Below, piece by piece: positions 43,801 to 53,576 of a DNA stretch of 64,000 nucleotides. Position 1 is the first letter of the stretch. Each line of letters begins with the position of its first letter. This DNA comes from Yamagishiella unicocca (Eukaryota > Chlorophyta > Chlorophyceae > Chlamydomonadales > Volvocaceae), in the NCBI GenBank assembly GCA_003116995.1, contig BDSL01000070.1, forward strand, positions 496,001 through 560,000, given 5' to 3'. The position numbers and the translations under genes are program-made. A model generated the notes under the pieces. It saw only the letters and a list, made by a program, of their open reading frames with translations. It was not told the DNA's origin and ran no database searches.

Positions 43801-46800
43801 AGGGGGCCAGGACACGATGCTCAGGACGTTGACAGATGACGGCCTGCTGCGGGCACAGCCAGGAGGGGTGGTTAGCGCCGTGGGAGTGCCCCCTAGGAAA
43901 GCCCCCCCTCCCTCCTTGTACACACTACATTGCCCCAGTCACGTTACCGGTTCTTTTATGTAACCCCTCCCTTGTACGGTTTCTACACGGTCTTACCCAC
44001 GGGTTTCCTCTCCTACCCACCCTCGTGCGTCCACCTGCCCAAACCCTCTCCCGTCTACTTTCCCCTTCTTCATGTGTGTGTCGGACCACGGCCTGTGTCG
44101 GACCACGGATTTCCTCTCGTGTGTCGGACCAGGGTTTCCTCTCTAACCCTCGATGCCCCCCTTTCCCAGGGGGATGTTTTCCTTCATATACGGGTTTTCC
44201 TTGCAACCCCCCACCCCCCGCCCCCGCGTTACCGGTTATTTTATTGCAACCCCCCGCCCCCCCCCCCCGGCCCCGGCCCTTCACAGGACCGTGTTGAGAC
44301 CAGCCCCGAGCAGATGGCTCGCTGCTCCGCCCACGCCGAGCGGCTGACCCGCGAGACGGGCCTCCGCACCCGAGTGATCGGATGGTACCACAGCCACCCG
44401 CACATCACCGTGCTGCCCTCGCACGTGGACGTACGGACGCAGGTGGGGCTCCAGGGGGGGCGAGAGGCCTTGCACGTGGACGTGCGGACGCAGGTGGGGC
44501 TCCAGGGGGGGGGCGAGAGGCCTTGCACGTGGACGTACGGACGCAGGTGGGGCTCCAGGGGGGTGAAGACCCGGTTACGCGACATGGGAAATGACGCCGT
44601 GGGTGGGGGAGAAGAATCGGTTGCGGCACATACGGAAAGATGCAGGTGGGGGCGGGTGGCGAGAAGACCCGGTTACAGGACATGGGTGACGGAGGGCAGA
44701 AACTAAAAGCCGGCGAGCAGTTTTGGCACACGCGTCTGAGTATGCATGCGGGAGAGGTTTGGTGAACGCAGGTGGGGGATGGAAGGGGGAGAGGGTAACC
44801 CGGTGAACCGACAATGGAGGAAAGCGGGCGCGGCGGGTTTGCCGAGAGAGGAGAGGGCCGCTTCCGCGGGAATTGCGTCGGTGTGTCGGGGGAAGTTGGG
44901 GGCACATCGGGTTTTGGGTTTTGGCAGGCATACGGATGGAGGAGGCTGGTCCGCCGAGGCCTCTGTGCGCAACACCCTGTCCGCAGCTGCCTTGCTTGCT
45001 TGCTTTCCCTTCCTGGCATCTCACCCTTCCCAAACAACACACCCCAGCTCTAGTGTCCGGCTCCTCGTGCACAGAGAGGCTGGGCCCCGCGCCGCATCCT
45101 CCGGCCGACCCACCAACTACCCTCCCGGCACGCACACCCAAAAACACACGCTCCACGCTCGTCGTATCCTAACGACTAACCGACACCTTGCCTCGTCTGA
45201 CCGACACGCGTGTCTCTCCACTGCCGCGACCGCGACCGCAACCGCTACCTCTCAGGCCATGTACCAGCTGCTGGACCCCGGCTTCGTGGGCCTTATCGTG
45301 TCCACATTCAACCGGGATGCCGCCACCCAGACGTCCACGGTGCAGGTGGGTGTGTGCGAACAGCCCGTAGGTGAGGAAGCCGAGCGGGAAAGCGTTTCGG
45401 AGGTGCAGGAGGGGTGGAGGTTTCGACGCGAGAAAAACCGTTCAGAGCAGGCGTTTCGAGATGCATGCTGGAGAACTTGGGTGGGGAAAAGACGGAGGTC
45501 GTATGTCGACCTTCGGCGGCGGCAGGGGGGTGTTGGGGCGTGGGGGTGGTGTTGGGGGGGCGTCCAGAAGAAACCCGTGAACCGAACCCAGACAAACAGT
45601 ACTGGATTGGATGGGGGGCATCGAGGAAACACGTGCATACCACGTTAAGAGGGGGAGGGGGAGGGAAAGCGGGCCTGGCGACGTGAGTGTTTTTGGGGGG
45701 GTCCGCACCCGCCTGCCCGCCAAACTCACACCGCCAAACCCACGGCGGGGTGCCGACCCACGGTTCTCCTCTCACACCCCGCCAAACCCACGCCATCTAC
45801 TCACTCCCCCCCATTCATGTAAACGGTGTTTATGCCACACACACCCCTCCTTCGCAGCTGACCGCATTCCAGTCCCTCCCCGACGGCGACCCCAACTCCG
45901 GTGAGACAGTTGCCGGGGGGCCTACCTATAGCTTGTTAAAGCTACAATTAGTTAGCTGCACCTACCGGTAGCTACCGGTAGCTACCAGCAAGGCGGGGCG
46001 GCCTCTCCACCGTTAGTGTTTTTGCTTCGCCACTCCAGCCGCCGATGTGGTGTTTGGAGTCCCCCACCCGTGCTTCGCAACCACCGCAGCCACCACAGCC
46101 GCAACCCTCACCCAAGCTTTCCGTCCAAGTGATGGTTGCGCAGGGCTGGCACGACGCCGACTCCCTTCCCTTGCGGGCCCCCCCCTCCCCTCCCCTCCCT
46201 GGACAGCCGGTGGTGGCGGCGGCGGCTTCGGCGGCCCCATGACCCGCAAAGAGGTGCGGGTGGTGGTGGTCCCCGCCGCCACCCCCCTGGAGCGGTCCTT
46301 CTCCGACCTGCTAGTGGTGCAGCGGATACTGTTCATGGAGGAGACGGAGGTGTGTGGCAGGGGAGGGGGGTTCGAGGGAAACCCGTGGGGAGGGGGGAGG
46401 GGGGAGGGGGAGGTGTGTGGTACGGGAGGGGGGAGGCGGAGGTGTGTGACGATACCTGTGTACACGACGTAGGAAAGGGGGGGAGTTCATAAGAGAATCC
46501 GCGAATCCACGGCCGACAAGGGGAAATACCAGCCAAGAGGGGTGCTTAGGTCATGCCGGGTTGCGCGCTCTCTCCTTGTACGGCAACCCCATGGGCCCCC
46601 CCCCAAAACACACACACACACACGCCTCCCCCTGCGCGCTCCTCGCCCCCAGGTCTACAAGAAGGCACTGGCGGGTGCACAAGCGGCGGCAGCCGGCAGG
46701 TGTGTGTGTGGTGGGGGGGGGGGCGCAGGTGGGGGGGGCAGCCGGTAGGGGGGGGCAGGTGGGGGGGGGCAGCCGGTAGGGGGGGCAGGTGGGGGGGGCA

Positions 46801-48058
46801 GGTGGGCTGTGTGGCCAGGACCTAGTCTGCAGCTCATTGCAACCCCCTTGACGCAGCCATCGAACCCGCGCAGCCCCGCACCTCCCCACCAACCAATGGG
46901 ATAGCACGTCACCAGGCCTCGGTGCATCCCACGTCGCCACTTCCCCATTCGCCATCCCGGTTCTCTGCTTCGCACTCCAACACTGTAGCCCACTCGTATC
47001 TTTTTCTCCACTTCACCCACCATAGCCGAGCCCGTTTTTGCGGCCGCCAACCCAAATCGAGTAGCATGCGCGCGCGTCCCGGTGTCCGACGGCTATGCAC
47101 CCACTACACTTCCCAAGTCGAGTTATCGGTCCTTTTATGTACCCCCCGCGCGCCAGCTATCCTACTCATGTCGTGTAACCGGGTTATCTTGCCCCCCCCC
47201 GCTACTACATTTCCCCAGTCGCGTTACCGGTTCTTTTATTGTAACCCCCCCCCTCGCGACCCGCAGTGCGGGCGCCGCCGCCACCTCCGCTGGGTCCTCC
47301 CTGGAGCTGACCGAGGTGCACCACGCGGGGGTATACCAGGTAAGAGCCTGTCGAGGGAGGGCGAGCTTGCGGGGACGAGAGGACACGGTTTGGGGCTTTG
47401 CTTTGAGGGTTTGGTGGGGCGCGGCGCCGGGTTGCCGTACACGAGTTGGCCCTGGATTGCCGTACATGAGGTGGCCCTGGATTGCCGTACACTAGGTGGT
47501 CGGCTGGGCGTCCCCTCACTCCCCCCCTCAGGCAATGCGCCAGCTATTCTACCCATGTCGTGTAATCGGTTCCTCCACCCCCGTTTCTGCTCAGGTCACT
47601 TTCAGACGTTTTTTCGAGAGCCAATCCAAGTCCAATAGCACGCGCACGCGTCCAGGTGTCCGAAGCCTATGCACCAGCTACACTTCCCGTGCCGAGGCAA
47701 CGTTTCTTTTCTGCACCCCCCCCGCCCTGCTTCCGGATTCTCTTACCAAACCCCCCTGCGTCCGACGTATGAAGGCTATGCACCCACTACATTTCCCCAG
47801 TCGCGTTACCGGTTCTTTACTTGTACCCCCCCCCCCCTGCTTGTCCCCTGATCCCCGCCGCCCCAGGCCCACATGGTTCGCCTGGTGGAGACCGCCCTGC
47901 GCCCCGCCCTGGTGGCCATGTCGGGACTCGTGGCGCAGCAGCGGACCCAGGCGGCGCAGCTGGCCAGGCAGGTGGAGCTGCTGGGGAGGAGGGTGGCGGA
48001 GGCGGCGGCCGGCTCAGCTGCCGCGGCGGCGACGACGGCGATGGTGACGGCCCAGTGA
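40801..48058 (+). CDS. BRCC3: BRCC36, JAMM-type deubiquitinase specific for Lys63 chains
   Basis: Ten exons join in frame: 40801-40831, 41426-41505, 43056-43151, 44287-44442, 45256-45345, 45858-45900, 46207-46349, 46653-46699, 47267-47339 and 47867-48058 (stop TGA), 316 residues. The start MSLERVEVTQEVLLAMLSHA and EEVMGLLLGDI match plant BRCC36, including the catalytic Glu. Exon 4 carries the zinc-binding JAMM motif HSHPHITVLPSHVD (HxH-x7-S-x2-D) after RVIGWY. Exon 5 has the conserved AMYQLLDPGFVGLI. The C-terminal exon is a long Ala/Gln/Arg helix (RLVETALRPALVAMSGLVAQ), as expected for the pairing coil of this family. In other organisms BRCC36 needs a pseudo-MPN partner (Abraxas or KIAA0157) and works in DNA-damage signalling. 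Exon 3 carries a Gly-rich insertion (GGPGGGGGGA). Introns make up about 87% of the gene. Confidence 0.95.
41050..41275 (+). repeat. CAGCTGGCAGCAGCTCTAGCGG minisatellite (about 33 bp)
   Basis: About six copies of a unit built from GGCAGCTGGTAGCAGCTG and GCAGCAGCTCTAGC, in BRCC36 intron 1. CAGCTG palindromes recur throughout. Confidence 0.85.
41660..41895 (+). repeat. Dispersed intronic element of about 230 bp
   Basis: Shares with the reverse complement of 46917-47145 a string of conserved blocks: TGCATAGCCGTCGGACACC, ACTCGATTTGGGTTGGCGGC, GCAGAGAACCGGGATGGCG and GGATGCACCGAGGCC. It lies in BRCC36 intron 2. Confidence 0.8.
43474..43810 (+). repeat. GGCCAAAAGGGGG minisatellite with strong G-quadruplex potential
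   Basis: About 26 units of CCAAAA (or CCAAA) plus a run of five to eight G, on the coding strand of BRCC36 intron 3. G-run length varies from unit to unit, keeping all frames open (Trp/Pro-Phe or Lys/Gly shadow frames). Confidence 0.95.
44421..44565 (+). repeat. Splice-donor-spanning duplication at BRCC36 exon 4 (about 52 bp x 3)
   Basis: Each copy contains CACGTGGACGTACGGACGCA (middle copy GTGCGG), the G completing the exon end, and donor GTGGGGCTCCAGGGGGG. The first copy is the genuine end of the exon that carries the JAMM Asp; two more follow in the intron. Confidence 0.9.
45421..45475 (+). repeat. Copy of the 65-bp intronic family
   Basis: Reads GAGAAAAACCGTTCAGAGCA, then GGCGTTTCGAGATGCATGCT, GGAGA. 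BRCC36 intron 5, sense orientation. Confidence 0.8.
46686..46810 (+). repeat. Splice-donor-spanning minisatellite at BRCC36 exon 8
   Basis: The exon end GGCAGCCGGCAG and donor GTGTGTG are followed by GGCAGCCGGTAGGGGGGG and further GGCAGGTGGGGGG copies, so exon-end and donor-like pieces recur three to five times in the intron. Confidence 0.75.
46917..47145 (-). repeat. Inverted copy of the 230-bp intronic element
   Basis: Reverse complement of 41660-41895, about 75-80% identical by eye, in BRCC36 intron 8. A shorter and more diverged minus copy is at 47590-47725 in intron 9 (TCCAGGTGTCCGAAGCCTAT, GCACCAGCTACACTTCCC). Confidence 0.75.
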
Positions 48059-49949
48059 TGCAGTCGAGGGCGGCGACGACGGGCAGTGGCGGAAAGACGA
48101 CCGGGCGGGTGCAGCAGCCGCAGCCGCGGCAGCAGCCGCGGCTGCGGCCGCGGCAGGTTGGGGCGGAGGCTCAGACAGGGTTTAGCGGTTGGATGTTGGA
48201 TGGGCCGGCCAGGCGGGCAGCGACGGCCGCAGCGGCTGCCGCTGAGGACCGCCGTACACTGCTGTACTACCTGGAAGGCGCCTCCCGCCTTCCGTGTATG
48301 TGCCCTGAAGGCGCTCCGAAACCTGCCGATTGCAGCGTGCAGTGTTGTCGTCGCGACTGACCCGAGGGTCGGTGGGTGTCCCGCCGTTGATGTCTAGGTT
48401 GGACGATGTACGGCAACAGCTGCTTCGTCGTCTGTGGCGTGACGTGGCGCGCGGCAGGGGGGGGGAGGGGACAGGCAGGCGGTGGCTCGCGCAGTGCTGC
48501 GGTTCAATGGTGATTGTTTTGGGGTGGAAGGGGGGCTAGGATGCCTCCCAAGCACGCAGGAAGGGGGCCTTATTACTGCGTTGCACACGGAAGGTCCGTT
48601 TGCTGTCAGGGGTTAACAGCAGCAGCAGCGTGGAGTCTGGTGCAGGCTGGATGGTGCAGTTTGGATGGTGCAGGCTGGATAGGATGGTGCAGGCTGGTGG
48701 TGGGGGCCTGTAGCGGGGGCCTGGATGGTGCAGTTTGGATGGTGCAGTTTGGATCGTAACGGGGAGGAGAAGGGGGGTGGCGTGAAGACCAATTTGAGAT
48801 GGCGATTGTCGTGCAAGGACTGTCCCCAACCAAGGGCCTCCTAACAGCGCTTACACTTGAAGCTCCAAGTCTCACAACTGTGCGTCTGGGCACCATCCAA
48901 CACGTCTTAAACGGCTCGCTCCAAGCCGGTCTCGAAATACGGGCTGTCGAGCCTTAACACCTAGAGAGACTAAATCTGAGAAACTGAGCCTTGCCGGAGG
49001 ATGAAATGGAAAAGCGGGAAAGAAAGGGCCCCGTCACAGCGCGTGTTCCTGTCAATCTGACCGCGCGGCAACGGCAGTCGTCTAGGTCTGCCATGAGCCC
49101 ACAACTGCCACTCGAACCAGGCAGACACCCCCAACACTCTGTCCCCGTCACATGCGCGCCCGACGACCATGCGCCCACTATCTTGTCGTTTATTCGTGTC
49201 ACCGGTCTCACACCACCCCGTCACATGCGCGCCACCACCGTCCGCTTCACGGCCACCGCTCTCTGCACGTACACCATCACTGCGTTCGAACGCCGGCGTC
49301 CATGCTCCTTGATCTTGCAAGGCAGGCCATGGCAATGCGCTGAACGTGTGAAGTTGCTGCCCCAAGTTGCTGCTGATACCGGTATTCGTCATCCAGAAGT
49401 TAAGTCTGGCACATACCGGTATACCTTCTAAGGATACGTTTGCGGATGATGTGCTCCTTTATCCTTCTGGCGCAGCGGCCGGGAAATATTTCCCTGCTCT
49501 TGCTTTTCAATCAGCCACTCGTGGCAAACCCTTCGCTGGCAAGTTCGTTACTTTGGTTCGCAATGTAAATTTCCTATCCGTGCCAAGCTGTTTCCACGGT
49601 GCGCCCTTGAGCGCGCGTCACGGCACCGACATCTTTACAGCGTAAAGTGGAAGCAGTCCAGCCAGTGGCGTATATCTTTAGGGTTTTAGAGTTTAGCGGT
49701 ACAGTCTCAGAACGTACGACAAAGTCTACCCAAGTAAAATTCAAAATGCAAGGCAAGGTTTCGGTCATATGTTAATGCCCTTTAACTCGTCCTACTTGGA
49801 TTGCGATCAAAGCACACCACTGATATTAGCAAACCACCAGTAGTAGTGCCGCGGGATACCCCGCCGACCGGTTAACTTGGTTGCTCTTCAGCTGCCGCAG
49901 GGAGCGCGCTAACCAGCAATCCCTATTTTCTCTCTCTCTCATTCCCTTA
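48059..49949. other. Intergenic region 3' of BRCC36
   Basis: Holds a GGATGGTGCAGTTT/GGCT repeat at about 48640-48760. Frames at 48059-48360 are GC-rich continuations without family resemblance. No gene is supported. Confidence 0.5.
48640..48760 (+). repeat. GGATGGTGCAGTTT-type minisatellite
   Basis: About seven units of roughly 14-19 bp built on GGATGGTGCAG followed by TTT or GCT. Confidence 0.75.
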
Positions 49950-52276
49950 ATGAAGAAGTTGAGAAAGCTCCCTGATAATATTACACCTCGGCCCAGCGTT
50001 TTTCTACTTCCATTACCTCCCAAACCACAGCAATCTCGCCAGCTTCGGCCACGTTCATACCGTGTTGTTTCCAAAACGGAAGACGACTTACACCTTTGCG
50101 TTGCGGCGGCCCTGAGCGATGCTGGAATTCCAACGGAATTGCAACTACAGTTCGGCAGCGCGTGCGTCGGATCAAGCGTAAAATACGACCTGTTAGAGAT
50201 AATAGTCCAATGTGCCCTCCGCGTCCGCAAGGTATATTTGGGGCCTGCAAGTCGCGACGTTGGTTACATGAGCATCCTCGCGTTGACCCGCGCGCTCCCT
50301 CGCTTCTTACGACGCAGGAGTGTGAGGCGGCTCCTCGATCGCATATTGATTTAAAAAGCCTTTGCGCCCAGTGTCTGCCAGAAGCCTTCATCAGCAATTG
50401 CCGTGGGAAGCATGGGACGGAGCTCAGCGCACGCGCAATCAAGGCCCTTCTTGGAGAATTCAGTGCTTATGCAGAGGCGCATTCTGTGGCCGATGTTACT
50501 GCCAAGGTGGTTGCAGATCGGCTTGCAACCGTGCAGCCGCACCCTGCTCTGCAGTGCGGAGCACGCCTTGCGGTGCTCGCACACCAGCCGCCTGTGCTTC
50601 GCGGAGGAGCCCAAGAGTTCCGGTCGAGCAGTGCCCATGGAGGAGCACAGAAGGCTGGTGGCATACCCATGAATGGTGTGACCCATGGGACGTTTGGCGA
50701 TAGGTTCCATCCGCGCCAGGTGGAGCACCCAAGTACCTGGGTGGCGCAGCTTTCGTCGGCAAGCAGCGAGTTGCCCTCTTTGGTTGCAAGTTTCGCGCAA
50801 GAGAGCGGTGGTGTAGGGGCTGCGACGGAGATGCGCAGCAATCTCCAGCATCAGCAGAACCAATCGGAACCGACGGCGGAAACGTACGCCAGTCTGCAAC
50901 AGCGGCGGAACCAAGCAGCAGCATCCACGCAGCAGCAGCAGCAAGGCGAGGGTACCGCAGTGGCCTCCCTGGAGTCATGGCGGTTCATAAGCGAATACGG
51001 CTCGCCAGGATCACAACTGGTCTCGAGGGACGTACAGCGAGAGCCTCCACCGCAAGGCCAGCGCGCAGAGCCTGGCGAGGGCATACAACAGGAGGTTGGG
51101 CCGGCGCTTGCGGGTGCGCCGCAATCTGGCGGCGCGGAACTCCTGCGGTATTTGGACAAGGTGGAGGCGGGGTATGGAGTCTTGGACACAGCTGCACAGC
51201 TACCAGACGGAGCGGCACAGGTGCAACCGCAGCAGCAGGAGCAGCGGGCCCCACTTGCGGAGCGTGCCGGGGTCTTCGATGCCCATGCGCCTACTGTACC
51301 GGCAGGCGCTTCAACCTTGCAGCAGGATGTGCCGCGCCACCGTTGGGAAGGGCCAACTGCTGCGCGCGGTAGGGCCTTGGGTGCGGCAAACCACCCGCCT
51401 TCGCTGCTAGCACGGGCGCAACCGCCGCAGCAGCAGGCGCAGCGGTGCCCGGCTGTGGAGGAGGGCCTGGGCTCAGGAGCACATGCGTCTACAGCACCGG
51501 TACGGTCGCAGACGCAGCAGCAGCAGCCACAGCAGCAGCCACAGCGACAGCAGCCACAGCAGCAGCAGCCACAGCAGCAGCAGCCACAGCGACAGCAGCC
51601 ACAGCTTCAGGTGCGGCGGCCCCCGACTGCGGAGCGTGCCGTGGTCTCCGGTGTCCATGCGCCTACTGCACCGGCATGGGCGCAACCGCAGCAGCACCAG
51701 CACCAGCAGGTGCTACAGTGCGGGCCAGGGCCGGCTGCGGCGCGCGCTGAGGGCTCGGGTACCGCCATGCCGGCAGCAGCAGGTCTAGCCCGGACTAAGC
51801 AACCGCAGTTCTGGGCGCTTCCAGTGGAGGAGCGTGCGCGTAAGATGCTGGCGGAAAAACCCAACATGTCGAAGTTGGGAATGTCCATCCTCCAAGACCG
51901 TGTGCAGCACCTCGCTGACGGCAGCGGTGGCGGTGATGCGGGCCATGCTCACGCTGGCAGCGCAGGGGCATGTCGGACCGAACGCGAGCAGTTCGCCCAG
52001 GCGCAGTTGGAGCTGAGCAAGAGGCGGCACACGGCTAAGGAGTTCAGCCGGCGTGTCGTCTTGCAGAAGGAGTCGATCAGCACGCTCACCACCATTTGCC
52101 CAGCGGCTGACGCCGTTCTGTTCGCGCAATCCGGTGTCTCGGCTCGGCGTCACCTGCACGTGACGGGCCGGCTTGGTGACCAGATGACCTCTGCTCAGCG
52201 CTCGGACCTGCTGATGATTGTCGACATGTTTATGAACAACCCGGAGCTCCGTCACGTTATGCACCAGGCCGTGTAA
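49950..52276 (+). CDS. Gln/Ala-rich protein of unknown function
   Basis: Two exons join in phase 0: 49950-50231 and 50318-52276 (stop TAA), 746 residues; donor AAG|GTATAT, acceptor ACGCAG|GAG. The N-terminus is basic (MKKLRKLPDN), then a folded-looking stretch with SKTEDDLHLCVAAALSDAG and YDLLEIIVQCALRVRK. The middle is Gln-rich (many QQQ runs) and carries four diverged copies of a unit recognisable by AERAxVSGVHAPTAPAxAQ. The C-terminal 150 residues are helical and charged, ending LLMIVDMFMNNPELRHVM. An end of a dispersed repeat lies 160 bp downstream (52437-52465), so this may be a gene carried by a mobile element, but no transposase motif is visible. No family recognised. Confidence 0.65.
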
Positions 52277-52436
52277 GTTTGCTCCATCTACCTTTGATGC
52301 GGGTCGTACTTCAGTTTTTGTTTGTGGGATGTTCATTAATGTTTGCGAACAGTACGATGCCATACCCCACAGATGCCTGATTAACGCGAGCGTCAAGCAC
52401 TGCGCTGTATTCCCGGAGTCGGTGTGCCCGATCGTT

Positions 52437-52465
52437 TTGCCTTTTGGTCTGGAACCACCGTAACA
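52437..52465 (+). mobile_element. End of the GGTCTGGAACC repeat family
   Basis: CCTTTTGGTCTGGAACCACC followed by GTAAC matches the outer ends of the 14641-15762 element, in the rightward orientation. Confidence 0.55.
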
Positions 52466-52499
52466 TGTATGGGCATGTACTTCTACACATCCGCGCAGG

Positions 52500-53576
52500 A
52501 TGGACGCGTGCTACCCAGGTGGCAGTGATCTCCAGGCAAAGGCAAGACAGCTCAGTGAAGACGAGGATCAGCCCGAAGGGGCGCCGGCCGAACACCTGGG
52601 CGGCCTGAGGTCTCGCAGCATCGGCGCGGGTGGTTCGGCGGGGGAGGAGGAGGAGGCTGCTAGCATGGGCGGAGACGACGGTGATGGCAACGAGGGCGCG
52701 GCGGCAGCGGACGCGGCGGAAAACAGCGGAGCAGCACCAGGCCAGCAACAGACCCACAGCGCCGCCGGAGTGCCTATGGCCGCACGTCAACACCACCCGA
52801 TGGATGATGACGACGATGGAAACGGCGACCAAGGCAGCTCGCATGTACTGCATGGACGCAAGCGCCTGCGAAGGGGGCAGGTGCGATGGGGTCCAGGGAC
52901 CGCGCGTCGTATATGACAGGTCCTTTTGCAAAGGGGGCAAGGGAACGTTGCGCCAAACACGATAACCGCTTGTAGGTGCGCGCGCGTGACTATGGCTTCA
53001 TCCAAGTTAATAAAGACGACAACTTGCCAAATGCCGCAGAAGGACGCGATCCTGGGCTACATGAACGGCGTGCAGGATCTCGACGAAGCGGCTGCTGCGG
53101 CAGCTTGGCTCGCCGTCCACACGGGAGACGAGTGGCACAACGTCGATGGCATCCACTTGAGCACGGGGTACAAGGAGGCACGCCGTATGGTCCGCAGCGC
53201 GGGTAGTGAAGGCCGCGGGGGTTACGGTGGCGCCAAGAGAGTGCGAGGCATGGCCAGCGGTGGTGGCGGGGCTGGAGGTTGTGCGCGAGGCAAGGTGCCA
53301 CGCGAGCGGGGCGATGTACACGGGCGATGCAGTGGCGGCGACGAGGGCGAAGGCGGCGGTGGTTGCCACCGTGATTCTTCCGCAGTCACGGAGTGGGGAC
53401 GACTGGAGATCATCATGGGCGCCAGCCTTGGCATGCCTACGGTGGCGAAGGAGATGGCTGCGAAGTGCTACGAGGAGATGATGCAGTTGTCGGAGGGGAG
53501 CCCCCGCAAGAGGGCGCGGCTGGTCGAGCTGCACAAGATCATGATTGACAAGGTGACTAGCGCTCAGCAGGCCTAG
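52500..53576 (+). CDS. Acidic/basic low-complexity protein, possibly nuclear
   Basis: Proposed as two exons: 52500-52880 and 53040-53576 (stop TAG), 305 residues, intron 52881-53039 with CAG|GTGCGA and CCGCAG|AAG in phase 0. The first exon is acidic (EDEDQPEG, DDDDDGNGD) and ends in a basic HGRKRLRRGQ that could act as a nuclear signal. The second begins KDAILGYMNGVQDLDEA, has a WLAVHTGDEWHNVDGIHLST segment, a Gly/Arg-rich linker and a C-terminal helix (MQLSEGSPRKRARLVELHKI). Its terminal helix recalls that of the preceding gene, so the two may belong together. An unspliced start at 52926 is possible. Function unknown. A 33-bp duplication including the stop codon follows at 53565-53635. Confidence 0.5.

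Noticed and set aside
43252..43923. 223-residue Pro/Phe/Trp-rich frame on the minus strand
   Set aside because: A product of the GGCCAAAAGGGGG array in a BRCC36 intron, opposite strand; no start context or domain.
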